A DNA stretch of 64,000 bases from Pseudomonas alcaliphila JAB1 (GCF_001941865.1 NZ_CP016162.1:1488001-1552000), one strand, 5' to 3'. Shown: positions 44,120-54,283, numbered from the stretch's first letter. The notes: generated from the sequence alone by a model not told the origin. Translations and numbers: made by a program.

Positions 44120-45043
44120 TTAGGCCAGTGCCGCTTCACGACGTGGCAGTTGAATGGTGCCGCTGGCGATTTCCTCGGCGAACATCTCGCCGGTGCGCAG
44201 GGCGGCGGCGGTCATGATGTCGAGGTTGCCGGCGTACTTGGGCAGGTAGTCGCCCAGGCCCTCGACCTCCATGAAGATCGAGACGCGGTTGCCGTCGAAT
44301 ACCGGGCCATTCTTCAGCCGGTAGCCGGGCACGTACTTCTGCACCTCGGCGATCATCGCGTGGACCGATGCGGTGATCGCATCCTGGTCCGGTTCGGTTT
44401 CGGTCAGGCAGTGGATGGTGTCGCGCATCATCAGCGGCGGCTCGGCCGGGTTGACGACGATGATCGCCTTGCCTTCCTTGGCCCCGCCGACCTGCTCGAT
44501 GGCGCCGGCGGTGGTGCGGGTGAACTCGTCGATGTTCTTGCGGGTGCCCGGGCCGATGGAGCGCGAGGACACGGTGGCGACGATCTCGCCGTAGGCCACC
44601 GGCTGCACGCGCGATACCGCGGCGACCATCGGGATGGTGGCCTGGCCACCACAGGTGACCATGTTGACGTTCATTTCCAGCGTGCCGACATGCTGCTTGA
44701 GGTTCACCGGCGGCACGCAGTACGGGCCGATGGCGGCCGGGGTCAGGTCGACCATCAGCACGCCCAGCTCGTTGAGCTTGCGGCTGTTCTCGGCGTGTAC
44801 ATAGGCGGAGGTGGCATCGAAGGCGATGCGGATATCGTCCTCGAGCACGTGCGGCAGCAGGCCGTCGACGCCCTCGGCGGTGGTCTTCAGGCCGAACTCG
44901 CGGGCGCGCTTGAGGCCATCGGACTCGGGGTCGATGCCGACCATCCAGACCGGCTCGATCCACTCGGAACGCAGCATCTTCATCACCAGATCTGTGCCGA
45001 TGTTGCCCGGGCCTATGATCGCTACTTTCAGTTTCTTGCTCAT
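44120..45043 (-). CDS. nahO: Acetaldehyde dehydrogenase (acylating)
   Basis: 307 aa. NAD-binding [14 protein letters not shown] at the N-terminus and catalytic Cys131 in [13 protein letters not shown]. It oxidises acetaldehyde to acetyl-CoA in a channelling complex with NahM. It lies 14 bp after nahL. Its counterpart in the bph operon is BphJ. Confidence 0.95.
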   Translation of the reverse strand: MSKKLKVAIIGPGNIGTDLVMKMLRSEWIEPVWMVGIDPESDGLKRAREFGLKTTAEGVDGLLPHVLEDDIRIAFDATSAYVHAENSRKLNELGVLMVDLTPAAIGPYCVPPVNLKQHVGTLEMNVNMVTCGGQATIPMVAAVSRVQPVAYGEIVATVSSRSIGPGTRKNIDEFTRTTAGAIEQVGGAKEGKAIIVVNPAEPPLMMRDTIHCLTETEPDQDAITASVHAMIAEVQKYVPGYRLKNGPVFDGNRVSIFMEVEGLGDYLPKYAGNLDIMTAAALRTGEMFAEEIASGTIQLPRREAALA

Positions 45044-45057
45044 CAGGCTGTCCTCGA

Positions 45058-45843
45058 TCAGATGAAGCGCACGCTGGCGCTGCCGATGCCGCCGATATCG
45101 ACGCGCATGAAATCACCGGCCTTGACCGGTTCCAGCGGAACCAGCGAGCCGGACAGGATCACTTCGCCGGCCTTCAGGCCGATGCCGAAGTGGCCGAGGG
45201 TGTTGGCCAGCCAGGCCACGCAGTTGACCGGCGAGCCGAGCGCAGCCGCTCCAGCGCCGGTGGAGAGCAGCTGGCCGTTTTTCTCGACCACCATGCCGCA
45301 GGTGACCAGATCGACCTGGCGCGGTGAGACGGCCTGGTCGCCGAGCACGAACAGCCCGCAGGAGGCGTTGTCTGCCACGGTGTCCTGGATCTTGATCTTC
45401 CAGTCCTGGATGCGCGAATCGACCACTTCGAAGCAGGGAATCACGCATTCAGTGGCGGCCAGCACGTCGGCGTTGGTCACGCCCGGCCCCATCAGGTCCT
45501 TCTTGAGGATGAAGGCGATCTCGCCTTCGGCGCGCGGCTGGATCAGCCGCTCACTGATCGGCATGGCTTCGCCGCTGTTGTAGACCATGGCATCGGTGAG
45601 GTAGCCGAAGTCCGGCTGGTGCACGCCGAGCATGTTCTGCACGGCCTTGCTGGTGACGCCGATCTTCTTGCCGATCACCCGCTCGCCGGCAGCCAAGCGC
45701 CGTTCCAGCATGCGCAGGGAAATGTGGTAGGCGTCCTCGACGGTAATGTCGAAGCCGCGGCTGGTCAGCGGCGTGACGGTCTCGCGCTGGACCATCGCCT
45801 GGTAGAGCTCGTCGCCGAGTTCGTTGATCAATGTCTTGTCCAT
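45058..45843 (-). CDS. nahL: 2-hydroxypenta-2,4-dienoate hydratase
   Basis: 261 aa. Family motifs [40 protein letters not shown] and [18 protein letters not shown]. It adds water to 2-hydroxypentadienoate to give 4-hydroxy-2-oxovalerate. It lies 11 bp after nahN and is homologous to NahK, its complex partner, and to BphH. Confidence 0.94.
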   Translation of the reverse strand: MDKTLINELGDELYQAMVQRETVTPLTSRGFDITVEDAYHISLRMLERRLAAGERVIGKKIGVTSKAVQNMLGVHQPDFGYLTDAMVYNSGEAMPISERLIQPRAEGEIAFILKKDLMGPGVTNADVLAATECVIPCFEVVDSRIQDWKIKIQDTVADNASCGLFVLGDQAVSPRQVDLVTCGMVVEKNGQLLSTGAGAAALGSPVNCVAWLANTLGHFGIGLKAGEVILSGSLVPLEPVKAGDFMRVDIGGIGSASVRFI

Positions 45844-45854
45844 ATCGGTCTCTC

Positions 45855-46703
45855 TCAGGAATGGAGGGCGTCGGCCTCGGCGAGGAAATTCTCAACTAGG
45901 CGGGCGAAACGCTCGGCGTGTTCGATCTGGGTCCAGTGGCCGCACTGGCCGAAGACGTGCAACTGGGCGCGGGCGATCCATTCGGCCAGGGTCAGCGAGG
46001 CCGCCAGCGGAATCACCTGGTCCTCGCGGCCATGGATCACCAGTGTTTCGTGGGGCAGGGCGCGGATGTCCGCTTCGTCGCTGGCCAGCCCGTCGACCCA
46101 GCGTTGGCGCGGGGCCGGGAACATCTGGGCGAAGGATTCCTGAAAGCCGGGGCGGATACTGGCCTGGTAACGCAGCTCGGCCAGCTCGTCGTTGACCAGG
46201 TTGCGGTCGTAGGCGAAAACGTCCATCAGCCGGCGCATGCTGGCAAAGGACGGCTCGTAGCCCCAGACAGCATCCAGGCCCGGCGTGATTGGAAAACTCA
46301 CTCCAACGCTGCCCATCAGCACCAGCCGGCGCACCCGCTCGGGATGCCGGATGGCCAGTGCCAGCGCCAGCCCGCCGCCGAACGAGTTGCCGACGATGTC
46401 GGCCTGCTGGATGCCGAGGGCGTCGAGCACGCCGATGGCATGCTCGACCCAGCGCGCCTGGCTGTATTGTCCATCGGCCGGACGTTCGCTGTAGCCGAAG
46501 CCGAGCATGTCCGGAGCGACCACCCGGCGCGTCTGCGCCAGCTGCGGAATGATCCCGCGCCAGTTGGCCCAGGCGGTGACGCCCGGCCCGGAGCCGTGGA
46601 TCAGCAGAACCGGGAAGCCTTCGCCCTGATCATGCAGGTTGGTGCGGTAGCCAGCGGCGAGGATTTCGCGACCGATTTCAGGGCTTTGCTGCGGTGCGTT
46701 CAT
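45855..46703 (-). CDS. nahN: 2-hydroxymuconic semialdehyde hydrolase
   Basis: 282 aa alpha/beta hydrolase. Oxyanion motif LLIHGSGPGVTAWANW, nucleophile Ser107 in VGNSFGGGLALALA, Asp in HGREDQVIPL and His in FGQCGHWTQIEHAERF. It hydrolyses the ring-fission product to formate plus 2-hydroxypentadienoate. It lies 10 bp after nahI. It is related to BphD but has its own substrate pocket. Confidence 0.94.
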   Translation of the reverse strand: MNAPQQSPEIGREILAAGYRTNLHDQGEGFPVLLIHGSGPGVTAWANWRGIIPQLAQTRRVVAPDMLGFGYSERPADGQYSQARWVEHAIGVLDALGIQQADIVGNSFGGGLALALAIRHPERVRRLVLMGSVGVSFPITPGLDAVWGYEPSFASMRRLMDVFAYDRNLVNDELAELRYQASIRPGFQESFAQMFPAPRQRWVDGLASDEADIRALPHETLVIHGREDQVIPLAASLTLAEWIARAQLHVFGQCGHWTQIEHAERFARLVENFLAEADALHS

Positions 46704-46713
46704 GGCCAGCTCC

Positions 46714-48174
46714 TCAGAGTTTCACACAGATGTTTTTCAGCTCGGTGTAGAATTCCAGCGAGTGCACACCCCCTTCGCGCCCGATGCCCGACTGCTTGCT
46801 GCCGCCGAAGGCGGTGCGCAGGTCGCGCAGGAACCAGCTGTTGACCCAGACGATGCCGGCCTCGATCTGCCCGGCGACGCGGTGGGCGCGCGAAGCGTTC
46901 TCGGTCCAGATCGCCGAGGCCAGGCCGTAAGGCAGGCTGTTGGCCAGTTCAATGGCTTCCTCCTCGCTGTCGAACGGGCGGATATGGCAGCAGGGGCCGA
47001 AGATTTCCTCGGTGACCACCGCCGAATCGTCGGTCAGGCCGGTCCAGATGGTCGGCTGCACCCAGGCGCCGCCGGCCAGGTGCGCCGGCATCTCCGGCAC
47101 GCCGCCGCCGGTGACAACGGTGGCGCCGTCGTCGACTGCCTGCTGGTAGTAACTGAGGACTTTTTCACGGTGCTTGTGGCTGATCAGCGGGCCGAAATTG
47201 GCCTCTGGATCGTTCGGTTCGCCGATCTTCAACGCTTCGGCGCCGGCCTTCAGGCGGGCGACGAACGCGTCGAAGATCGGCCGCTCGACATACACCCGCT
47301 CGGTGCCCAGGCAGACTTGGCCGCAGTTGGCGAAGGCCGAGCGCAGGGTGCCCTCGATGGCCTTGTCCATATCGCAGTCGGCGAAGACGATGCCGGCGTT
47401 CTTGCCGCCCAGCTCCAGCGACACCTGGCGCACGCCCTTGGCCGCGGCGCGCATGATGGTTTCGCCGGTGCCGGTCTCGCCGGTGAAGGTGTAGGCGTCG
47501 ACGTCCGGGTGCTCGGTGAGGAAGGCCCCGGCCGAATCGCCGCCGAAACCGTGCACCACGTTGTACACGCCGGCCGGCACACCGGCGGCCTGCATCACCT
47601 CGCCGAGCAGGGTGGCGGTCAGCGGGGTTTCCTCGGATGGTTTGACCACCACGCAGTTGCCGCAGGCCAGGGCCGGGCCGACTTTCCAGGTCATCAGCAG
47701 CAGCGGCAGGTTCCACGGGCTGATCACCCCGATCACCCCCTTGGGCCGGCGCACGCCGTAGTTGAGTGCACCGGCGCCGTCCGGGGTGGCCATCTCGAAG
47801 GCTTCGGTCGGCACGTTCTTGATCAGGTCGGCGAACACCTTGAAATTGGCCGCGCCGCGCGGAATGTCGATGTGGCTGGCCAGGGATTTGGGCTTGCCGG
47901 TGTCCAGGCATTCGGCCTCGAGAAACTCATCGAAGCGCGCCGTGACGCCATCGGCCACGCGATGCAGAATCTCAGCGCGCTCGGCCACCGTCATCTTCCC
48001 CCATGGTCCCTTCAGCGCAGCGCGTGCCGCCCTGACCGCGGCGTCGACCTCGGCGCGGCCGGCCTCGTGCACGCGGCCGATCACCTGGCCATTGACCGGG
48101 TTGATGTCCTCGAAGGTGCGGCCGCTGGCCGAATCGACGAAGGCACCGTTAATGAAATGCTTGATCTCTTTCAT
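46714..48174 (-). CDS. nahI: 2-hydroxymuconic semialdehyde dehydrogenase
   Basis: 486 aa, aldehyde dehydrogenase superfamily. VISPWNLPLLLMTWKVGPAL, FTGETGTGETI, catalytic Glu in VSLELGGKNAGIVFAD and catalytic Cys in NCGQVCLGTERVYVERP. It oxidises the semialdehyde with NAD, feeding the oxalocrotonate branch. Length is normal for NahI/XylG. It follows nahH by 34 bp. Confidence 0.95.
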   Translation of the reverse strand: MKEIKHFINGAFVDSASGRTFEDINPVNGQVIGRVHEAGRAEVDAAVRAARAALKGPWGKMTVAERAEILHRVADGVTARFDEFLEAECLDTGKPKSLASHIDIPRGAANFKVFADLIKNVPTEAFEMATPDGAGALNYGVRRPKGVIGVISPWNLPLLLMTWKVGPALACGNCVVVKPSEETPLTATLLGEVMQAAGVPAGVYNVVHGFGGDSAGAFLTEHPDVDAYTFTGETGTGETIMRAAAKGVRQVSLELGGKNAGIVFADCDMDKAIEGTLRSAFANCGQVCLGTERVYVERPIFDAFVARLKAGAEALKIGEPNDPEANFGPLISHKHREKVLSYYQQAVDDGATVVTGGGVPEMPAHLAGGAWVQPTIWTGLTDDSAVVTEEIFGPCCHIRPFDSEEEAIELANSLPYGLASAIWTENASRAHRVAGQIEAGIVWVNSWFLRDLRTAFGGSKQSGIGREGGVHSLEFYTELKNICVKL

Positions 48175-48208
48175 CTGCGCAATCTCTGCAATAAGTCGAA
48201 CCGAACCA

Positions 48209-49132
48209 TCAGGTCAGCACGGTCATGAATCGTTCGTTGAGCACACGGTCGTGATAGAAGATCGCCTTGCCCAGGTCCTTAGCCAGCCAGGTCACCGGCT
48301 TGTGATCCGGATAGCTGTAGTTGCCGCCGCAGAACACCTCGCTGCGGTTACCGGACGGGTCGAAGAAGTAGATGGTCTTGCCGTGGGTCAGGCCATGACG
48401 GGTCGGGCCGATGTCGATCGAGGTGTCGGTCATGGAGATCAGGTCGGCGGCGCGAAGCACGTCTTCCCAGGTTTCGAGGTGAAAGGACACATGATGGAGG
48501 CGGCCTTTTTCCGGATGGTGAATGAAGGCCACGTCGTGGGCCTTGGTCGACAGACTGAGGAACTGGGCGACGCGCGTGCCATTTTCGTCCAGCACCTGTT
48601 CGGCCAGATAGAAGCCGAGCACCTTGGTGAACAGGTCATAGGTCGCCGGCAATTCGTCGCCATACAGTAGGCAATGATCGAAACGCACAGCCGCCATGCC
48701 TTTCAGATCGCGCGGCCATGCCTCGGGATTGACCTCATTCACACCCCACTTTCCAGTATATTCCTTGTCTGCATACAACTCGAAGTGATGCCCGGAGGGT
48801 GCCTGGAAGCGCACGCGCCGGCCACAACTGTTCAGTTCACCTGCGGGTAGCTGCTCAACGGCACAGCCATATGCCGTCAGATCCCGCTCCAGTTGCCGGA
48901 GAGCATCCTCATCCACAACCTTGAAACCCATAAAATCCATACCAGGTTCGTCGGCTTCGCGTAGCACCACGGAGAATTTGTCAACTTCGGTCCAAGCCTT
49001 GAGATAGACACGGCCCTGATCGTCACGGTCCATCTCGATCAGGCCCAGCAACTCGACGTAGTGTTCCAGGGCCTTGCTCATGTCCAGTACACGCAGCTGC
49101 ACATGGCCGGGGCGCATTATACCTTTGTTCAT
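48209..49132 (-). CDS. nahH: Catechol 2,3-dioxygenase
   Basis: 307 aa, the length of XylE/NahH, to which it looks very close from memory. Iron ligands His153 (VRFDH), His214 (RLHHVSF) and Glu265 (RSEVFCGG) are in place. The extradiol signature [20 protein letters not shown] is intact. It opens catechol to 2-hydroxymuconic semialdehyde. It overlaps nahT by 4 bp (ATGA), so the reactivating ferredoxin and the dioxygenase are translationally coupled. Confidence 0.97.
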   Translation of the reverse strand: MNKGIMRPGHVQLRVLDMSKALEHYVELLGLIEMDRDDQGRVYLKAWTEVDKFSVVLREADEPGMDFMGFKVVDEDALRQLERDLTAYGCAVEQLPAGELNSCGRRVRFQAPSGHHFELYADKEYTGKWGVNEVNPEAWPRDLKGMAAVRFDHCLLYGDELPATYDLFTKVLGFYLAEQVLDENGTRVAQFLSLSTKAHDVAFIHHPEKGRLHHVSFHLETWEDVLRAADLISMTDTSIDIGPTRHGLTHGKTIYFFDPSGNRSEVFCGGNYSYPDHKPVTWLAKDLGKAIFYHDRVLNERFMTVLT

Positions 49133-49467
49133 GACGTCACCTTTTCTCTTTGTTGTGGGTCGACCGTATTTTCATAGCACGGCTTTGAATAACGCTCGAT
49201 ACATAGATCGCTACGGGCAAACAGTCGGCAGGCCAGGGCGTAGCCTTGTTCGCGGGCCTCTACCGGTACGTGCTTGCAGCTCATACGCCCGCATTCGTAA
49301 TCACCGGTCAGCACCCGCACCTTACACAGGCCGCACCCGCCGCCGCGACAGCCAACTGGTAGGCAGTGCTTGTTCTGGGCCTCCATAGCACGAAGCACTG
49401 ACTGCTGCGGCTGGCAGACGAAGCTCTCCCCATCAGGCCGTACAGTGATTTCAAAGACCGTTGGCAT
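49129..49467 (-). CDS. nahT: Chloroplast-type [2Fe-2S] ferredoxin, NahT/XylT
   Basis: 112 aa from the ATG at 49467, preceded by GGAGGCGG. The cluster ligands are Cys40, Cys45, Cys48 ([16 protein letters not shown]) and Cys80. XylT/NahT ferredoxins reduce oxidised, inactive Fe(III) catechol 2,3-dioxygenase and so keep NahH working on difficult catechols. It is the first gene after a 441-bp gap downstream of nahG. Confidence 0.92.
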   Translation of the reverse strand: MPTVFEITVRPDGESFVCQPQQSVLRAMEAQNKHCLPVGCRGGGCGLCKVRVLTGDYECGRMSCKHVPVEAREQGYALACRLFARSDLCIERYSKPCYENTVDPQQREKVTS

Positions 49468-49908
49468 CCCGCCTCCGTCGACATGTGCGTCAGTGGGCAC
49501 CGCTGCAGGACCTCAAATACAAGGCCTGACCAGTTTGGCGATTGCTAGGGAAGTATTGATTGTCATCGCGGGAGCGCTGATTATTAAGGTGTAACGGAAC
49601 GAACTCTTGTTATTGGTTTGCATTGTTCTCTCTAGCGATGCTCTTTGGCGCAGCATGTATGAAATCCTAATGGGCTACCGTGGTATCTGCGGTCCACTGG
49701 CACCAATGCGGTGGCTGCCTGTGCTTAGATCAGAATCTAACTATATTTACAGATCCAACGGCTCCCATGGGCGTCGGCCTAGCGGCTGAAACAAAGTGAT
49801 ATTTTGCACCTAGCACTAAACGCAAGCCTATGTGCATCACGTAACCCGTTCGCAGAAAACACTTCAATTACTCGCCTTCGAAACCTTAGCCACTATCGAC
49901 ACGGCCTC
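49468..49908. other. nahG-nahT gap without a recognisable gene
   Basis: 441 bp with lower GC than the flanking genes. Frames on either strand are short and unlike known families. No strong terminator was seen, so nahG transcripts may read through. Confidence 0.5.
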
Positions 49909-51222
49909 TTACCCTTGACGCAGCGCAATTTGCTCATGCGCCTCCCAACCCATGCGCAGTCGGGCCTCAGCCACATCGGCATCGAGATCATGGTTCCATA
50001 GCCAGTCGAAACGAGTCGCCAGTATTTCCCCCACCAGCTGTTCGTCCGCACCTACAATGGGGTCGCGCAACTCGTATAACTCGCCGGTTTCCACAGTGGT
50101 TCGTTGCACACGACAGGCATGAGGGCGGCGCAGGTCGTCGTAAGCTCCAAGCAGCTCGGGGAGGTTGCCTGTTTCGGTCCGACTATCGCCCAACAGCCGG
50201 GCGAGGAAATAGGCGTCCTCAAGCCCTTGCCCTGCACCGGCACCTTGGTGCGGCAGCATGGCGTGCGCTGCGTCGCCGATCAGGGCAACCCGACCGTGTA
50301 CGTAGCCTGGCAGTTCCGGCAGGTCATGCAGTGCCCAGAGAGTTGGCGCCGGGATGCACTCCAGTAAGGCGCGCGGGGCATCGCCCCAGCCCGCGAACGC
50401 ATCGAGCATCTCGCGCTGGCTCGCTTCCCGTACCCAGGGAGCGTCCGCGGGCCAAGTCGGTTCCGGCTGGCTACGGTCGGAGGTGAACGCTACCACGTTG
50501 ACAATGCGGCCTTTTCTCACCGGGAAGGTAAGAATATGGCCATAGAGCCCTAAGTACATCTGCGGGACATCCACCAAGTGCTCGTCAATGCCATTTATTC
50601 TATAGGCTTCGCGCAGTTGCAGGCTATCTACCATGCCCCGGTATGCACAGGTACCGCTAAAACGTGGTTCTAAATGATCCAGCCCCTGACCTTCCAGCAC
50701 ATAGCTACGAAGCGCTGACTTAATGCCGTCGGCGCCGATTAGAAGATCGCAGCGGTACTCTGTGCCGTCGGCGAATAGCATTTGCAGTTCATCACCCTGC
50801 TGCTCGATTTGGGTGGCACGCTTCCTAAATTGGGCGATACCTTCTGGAAGGTGTTTTACTAGGGCGTCAAGGAAATCAGCACGGTGTGCAGAGGACTGAC
50901 CTACGCCCGGCGCAATGGTGGCGCCTAGATAGCTGGCATCGCTACCGCGCCGCCATTCAAACCAAATATCCTCCCAAGGCTGCGGAGTCCGATCAGCAAC
51001 CTGAAAGTAGGCTTGACCCAAACCCAAACCGACAATGGCGCGCACTGCGTTAGGCCCGAAGGACACACCAGCACCGACTTCACCGAACGCCGGGGCAGCC
51101 TCGAATAGCTGCACATTAAGATGGGAGTGTTTGCACAAGCTCAATGCCAAGGCAAGGCCTGAAATTCCGCCGCCGACTATAGCGACGCGCAAGGCTGGTT
51201 TCTTAGCGTTCATGTCGTTCAT
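49909..51222 (-). CDS. nahG: Salicylate 1-monooxygenase (salicylate hydroxylase)
   Basis: 437 aa flavoprotein. FAD-binding VAIVGGGISGLALALSLCKH at the N-terminus, LLIGADGIKSALRSYVLEGQ in the middle and VALIGDAAHAMLPHQGAGAG towards the C-terminus. From memory the sequence follows NAH7 NahG closely, including EAAPAFGEVGAGVSFGPNAV. It converts salicylate with NADH and O2 to catechol and CO2. It is the promoter-proximal gene of the operon and is divergent from nahR; a second in-frame ATG at 51213 is possible. Confidence 0.96.
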   Translation of the reverse strand: MNDMNAKKPALRVAIVGGGISGLALALSLCKHSHLNVQLFEAAPAFGEVGAGVSFGPNAVRAIVGLGLGQAYFQVADRTPQPWEDIWFEWRRGSDASYLGATIAPGVGQSSAHRADFLDALVKHLPEGIAQFRKRATQIEQQGDELQMLFADGTEYRCDLLIGADGIKSALRSYVLEGQGLDHLEPRFSGTCAYRGMVDSLQLREAYRINGIDEHLVDVPQMYLGLYGHILTFPVRKGRIVNVVAFTSDRSQPEPTWPADAPWVREASQREMLDAFAGWGDAPRALLECIPAPTLWALHDLPELPGYVHGRVALIGDAAHAMLPHQGAGAGQGLEDAYFLARLLGDSRTETGNLPELLGAYDDLRRPHACRVQRTTVETGELYELRDPIVGADEQLVGEILATRFDWLWNHDLDADVAEARLRMGWEAHEQIALRQG

Positions 51223-51311
51223 GCAATACCTGTCATGGCTTTATTATTGGGATATCTTCAACAGTAGCGAAGCCATAACTATTGATAAATACACTAATCC
51301 CTATATTATAT

Positions 51312-51326
51312 ATTCATGGGCAGAAT
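51312..51326. promoter_or_regulatory. Candidate NahR operator in the nahR-nahG intergenic region
   Basis: ATTC-N7-GAAT is a perfect interrupted palindrome with the T-N11-A geometry of LysR-type sites, located 90 bp from nahG and 51 bp from nahR. On the minus strand a possible -10 (TAGTTAT, 51281-51275) lies at a distance fitting NahR activation. Assignment is inferred from position and symmetry. Confidence 0.5.
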
Positions 51327-51376
51327 GTACGATGCTGCCGCTTTGGCAGGACGACGTCCCAACATAGCGAGGCTCC

Positions 51377-52279
51377 ATGGAACTGCATGACCTGGATTTA
51401 AACCTGCTGGTAGTATTCAACCAGTTGATGGTCGACAAGCGTGTCTCTATCGTCGCGCAAAGCCTAGGCCTAACCCAACCTGCCGTAAGCAACGCCCTGA
51501 AGCGCCTGCGCACCGCACTGCAGGACGAACTGTTCGTGCGTACCCACCAAGGCATGGAACCTACGCCCTATGCTGCACATTTAGCTGAGCCTATCGCCCA
51601 TGCCATGCACAGTCTGCGCGAAGCGCTACATCACGAAGAGCGCTTCGATCCTTTAACCAGCGAGCGTACCTTCACCTTGGCCATGACCGACATTGGTGAG
51701 ATATATTTCATGCCGCGGTTAATAGATGCGCTCACTCGTAAGGCCCCCCATTGCACAATCAGCACGGTACGCGGCAGCTCGGTGAGTTTGGGACAGTCGT
51801 TACAAGACGGTACAGTAGATTTGGCCGTAGGCCTGCTACCCAACCTACAGGCCGGCTTCTTACAGCGTCGGCTTCTTCATAACCGCTACGTGTGCTTGTG
51901 CCGTAAGAACCACCCGGCCACCAGAGAGCCACTGACCTTGGAGCGCTTCTGTGCCTACAGCCATATACGTGTCATCGCCGCCAGCACTGGCCACGGCGAA
52001 GTAGATTCCCTTATGGCGCGAGCTGGCATCCGGCGGGACATTCGCCTAGAGGTTCCGCACTTCGTCGCCGTTGGCCATATCCTCCAGCATACGGAGCTAC
52101 TCGCCACCGTACCTGAGCGCTTCGCTGACTGCTGTGTAGAGCCCTTCGGCTTGAATGTGCTGCCAATCCCCATCGACCTACCAGACATCCCCATTAACAT
52201 GTTCTGGCACGCAAAATATCACAAGGATTTAGCCAACATCTGGTTGCGACAACTGATGTTCGAGCTGTTTTCGGATTGA
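51377..52279 (+). CDS. nahR: NahR-type LysR-family activator of the salicylate operon
   Basis: 300 aa. The N-terminal winged helix-turn-helix is MELHDLDLNLLVVFNQLMVD and LGLTQPAVSNALKRLRTALQ. The effector domain reads FTLAMTDIGEIYFMPRLIDA and NMFWHAKYHKDLANIWLRQL. From memory it matches NAH7 NahR throughout. NahR binds upstream of nahG and activates with salicylate. The start follows GAGGCTCC. It is transcribed away from nahG with shared control DNA between. Confidence 0.96.
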   Translation: MELHDLDLNLLVVFNQLMVDKRVSIVAQSLGLTQPAVSNALKRLRTALQDELFVRTHQGMEPTPYAAHLAEPIAHAMHSLREALHHEERFDPLTSERTFTLAMTDIGEIYFMPRLIDALTRKAPHCTISTVRGSSVSLGQSLQDGTVDLAVGLLPNLQAGFLQRRLLHNRYVCLCRKNHPATREPLTLERFCAYSHIRVIAASTGHGEVDSLMARAGIRRDIRLEVPHFVAVGHILQHTELLATVPERFADCCVEPFGLNVLPIPIDLPDIPINMFWHAKYHKDLANIWLRQLMFELFSD

Positions 52280-52303
52280 GTGAAAATCCGGGGTGATCGA
52301 TAC

Positions 52304-52641
52304 GTAAGCGTACGCCGAACTCACCTTGCGTGATTCAGGCAGGTACCCACTGATGCGGCAGCAGTTGGCCGATTTCACTGGCCCGCTGCATAGGCAGCCG
52401 TGTCAGCACGTCCTTGAGATAGGCATACGGATCATGTCCGTTCATGCGGGCCGACCGGATCAGGCTCATGATCGCCGCCGCTCGTTTGCCGCTGCGTAGC
52501 GGCCCGGCAAACAACCAGTTCGATGGACTTGCCCCTACCAAACCGGACACCAACTCCCCGTTGATGCTACTGCCAAGCGCCTGAATTCCCTCGGCGAGCG
52601 ATATTTCAAAGCGCTGTGCGGATGCTGCTCGTTGTAATGCT
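52304..52641 (-). pseudogene. IS66-family tnpC 3' end, cut by an IS3 element
   Basis: GTAAGCGTACGCC at 52304 resembles an IS66 terminal repeat. The minus-strand frame ending at 52335 reads SNWLFAGPLRSGKRAAAIMS, then LIRSARMNGHDPYAYLKDVL and LPHQWVPA, the IS66 C-terminal domain. Upstream it is interrupted at 52642 by the IS3 terminus, and no IS66 sequence is recognisable on the other side. Confidence 0.8.
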
Positions 52642-52680
52642 TGAACCGCCCCGGGTTTCGCGGAGGCTATCGTATTTGAG

Positions 52681-53514
52681 TCAGGCGGCAACTGGGATTG
52701 CTGCCTGACTCTGTTCGTATAGTGCCTCAAACTCCGCTGGTGGCCTATTTCCAATCGGTTCCAGCAAGCGCTGTTGGTTGAACCAGGTCACCCACTTCAG
52801 CGTTTCCCATTCCAGAGCCTCTACAGTTTTCCATGGCCCTTGCTTGTGGATCAACTCGGTCTTGTAGAGTCCGTTGATGGTCTCCGCCAAGGCGTTGTCG
52901 TAGCTGTCGCCGGTATTGCCAACCGACGGCTCGACGCCGGCTTGCGAGCCCCGGTCGCTATGATGAACCAGCCGGTGCGGCTCAGGCCGACGGCTGTGAA
53001 GTGCCTGTTCGAGCGCATCGAGGACAAACTCCGTGCGCATGTGCCGACTGACACGCCAGCCAACGATAAACCGGGAGTAGACATCCACGATGAACGCGAC
53101 GTAGGCAAACCCCTGCCAGGTTGAAACGAAGGTGAAATCGGCCACCCAGAGCTGGTTGGGGCGCTCAGCCGTGAACTGCCGCTTCACCAAGTCTCTGGGA
53201 TTGGCATTGCTAGGGTCAGCGCGTGTGGTTTTCACGGCCTTGCCTCGTGTTACACCACGCAGCCCCATGTCCCGCATCAACCGCTCCACTGTGCAGCGCG
53301 CTACGGTCTGGCGTTCGCGGAGCATCTGACGCCAGATTTTTCGGGCACCATAGACCTCGTAGTTCTCTTGCCAGACACGACGAATCTGCACGGTAAGCGC
53401 CTCGTCACGTATTGCGCGTGCTGATTGCCGTGATCGGTCGCGTAAGCGCGCAGCATGGCGTCGATAGGCCGATGGGGACACCTGCAGCACGCTGCACATT
53501 GGCTCGACCCCCAA
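52681..53514 (-). pseudogene. IS3-family orfB (DDE integrase), frameshifted and internally deleted
   Basis: Catalytic rve domain with LWVADFTFVSTWQGFAYVAF, then HHSDRGSQ and the Glu-containing SYDNALAETINGLYK. Between SDRGSQ and AGVEPSVG about a dozen residues usual in this family are missing, an in-frame deletion in the core. Upstream, the normal junction (PPFEVIWLLIDEHRKTFG) is thrown out of frame near 53517 by a G5 run, so only the downstream part is open from a TTG. A functional OrfAB fusion is unlikely. Confidence 0.8.
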
Positions 53515-53547
53515 AGGTTTTCCGGTGCTCGTCGATGAGTAGCCAGA

Positions 53548-53856
53548 TCACTTCAAACGGCGGTCGAGCTCCGCCTGGGCGAAAAAAACGCTGGCGACCT
53601 TGAGAATCTCGTTGGCCCGCTTGAGCTCGCGAATCTCGCGCTCCAGCTCTTTGATACGAGGATCTACCGACGGATTGGGTGTTGAGGGGGAAGATGCCTT
53701 GCGAATCCAGTTGCTCAAGGTCTGAGCGGTGCAACCGATCTTGCTGGATACCGCCTCAATGGCCGCCCACTGGGAAGCATGCGACTCACGGACTTCATAG
53801 ACCATCCGTACGGCACGCTCGCGGACTTCAGGGGAAAACTTCGGTGGCTTTGGCAT
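53548..53856 (-). CDS. IS3-family orfA (HTH protein)
   Basis: 102 aa. Helix-turn-helix KFSPEVRERAVRMVYEVRES and IEAVSSKIGCTAQTLSNWIR, followed by a leucine-zipper-like region (PRIKELEREIRELKRANEIL). It ends FFAQAELDRRLK, where OrfAB frameshifting normally joins orfB. Complete by itself, but its partner orfB is damaged. Confidence 0.88.
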   Translation of the reverse strand: MPKPPKFSPEVRERAVRMVYEVRESHASQWAAIEAVSSKIGCTAQTLSNWIRKASSPSTPNPSVDPRIKELEREIRELKRANEILKVASVFFAQAELDRRLK

Positions 53857-53909
53857 AGTGGCTCCAGTTTCTCAAAAGGTGGAGCCTCCGCGATAGCCGG
53901 GGCGGTTCA

Positions 53910-54156
53910 GATCAACATAAGCAGCCTCGACAAGGCCGCGACGTTAGCCCAGGTGGGTCAGTTTTACATCGGCCTTGACACATGCAGCTGCATACTTTCC
54001 CCTCAATATTCATGCCGGCGATGATATCTATACAAATTCGCTTATTTACTTATATAACAGCCTTCTCTATTTTTCACCCAACGGCATCATTAATGGGAGC
54101 GTGGTCAGAGCGGGCTCTCACGCCACGGCATGAGACGCTGCAACTCACCGCCCCTG
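53910..54156. other. AT-richer junction DNA with a possible IS21 terminus
   Basis: No gene recognised. On the minus strand 53980-53955 reads TGTCAAGGCCGATG then TAAAACTGACCC, which resembles IS21-family ends. The remainder is visibly AT-richer than its surroundings. Confidence 0.3.
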
Positions 54157-54283
54157 TTAAGGAAGCTCTGAACCATCGTCGATGCCACGGTGATCAATGC
54201 GCCGAGTTCGACCAAGAACAAGGACGGCAAACGCGACCCGGAGATGCACCAGACCAAGAAGGGTAACCAATATTACTTCGGCA

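Larger units (their letters stand above)
52642..53909 (-). mobile_element. IS3-family element, degenerate
   Basis: Bounded by imperfect inverted repeats beginning TGAACCGCCCCGG on the left (52642) and on the complement of 53909. Length is about 1268 bp with orfA and orfB on the minus strand. The flanking trinucleotides differ (GCT and ATC/GAT), so no target duplication remains; one side has probably been rearranged. Confidence 0.8.
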
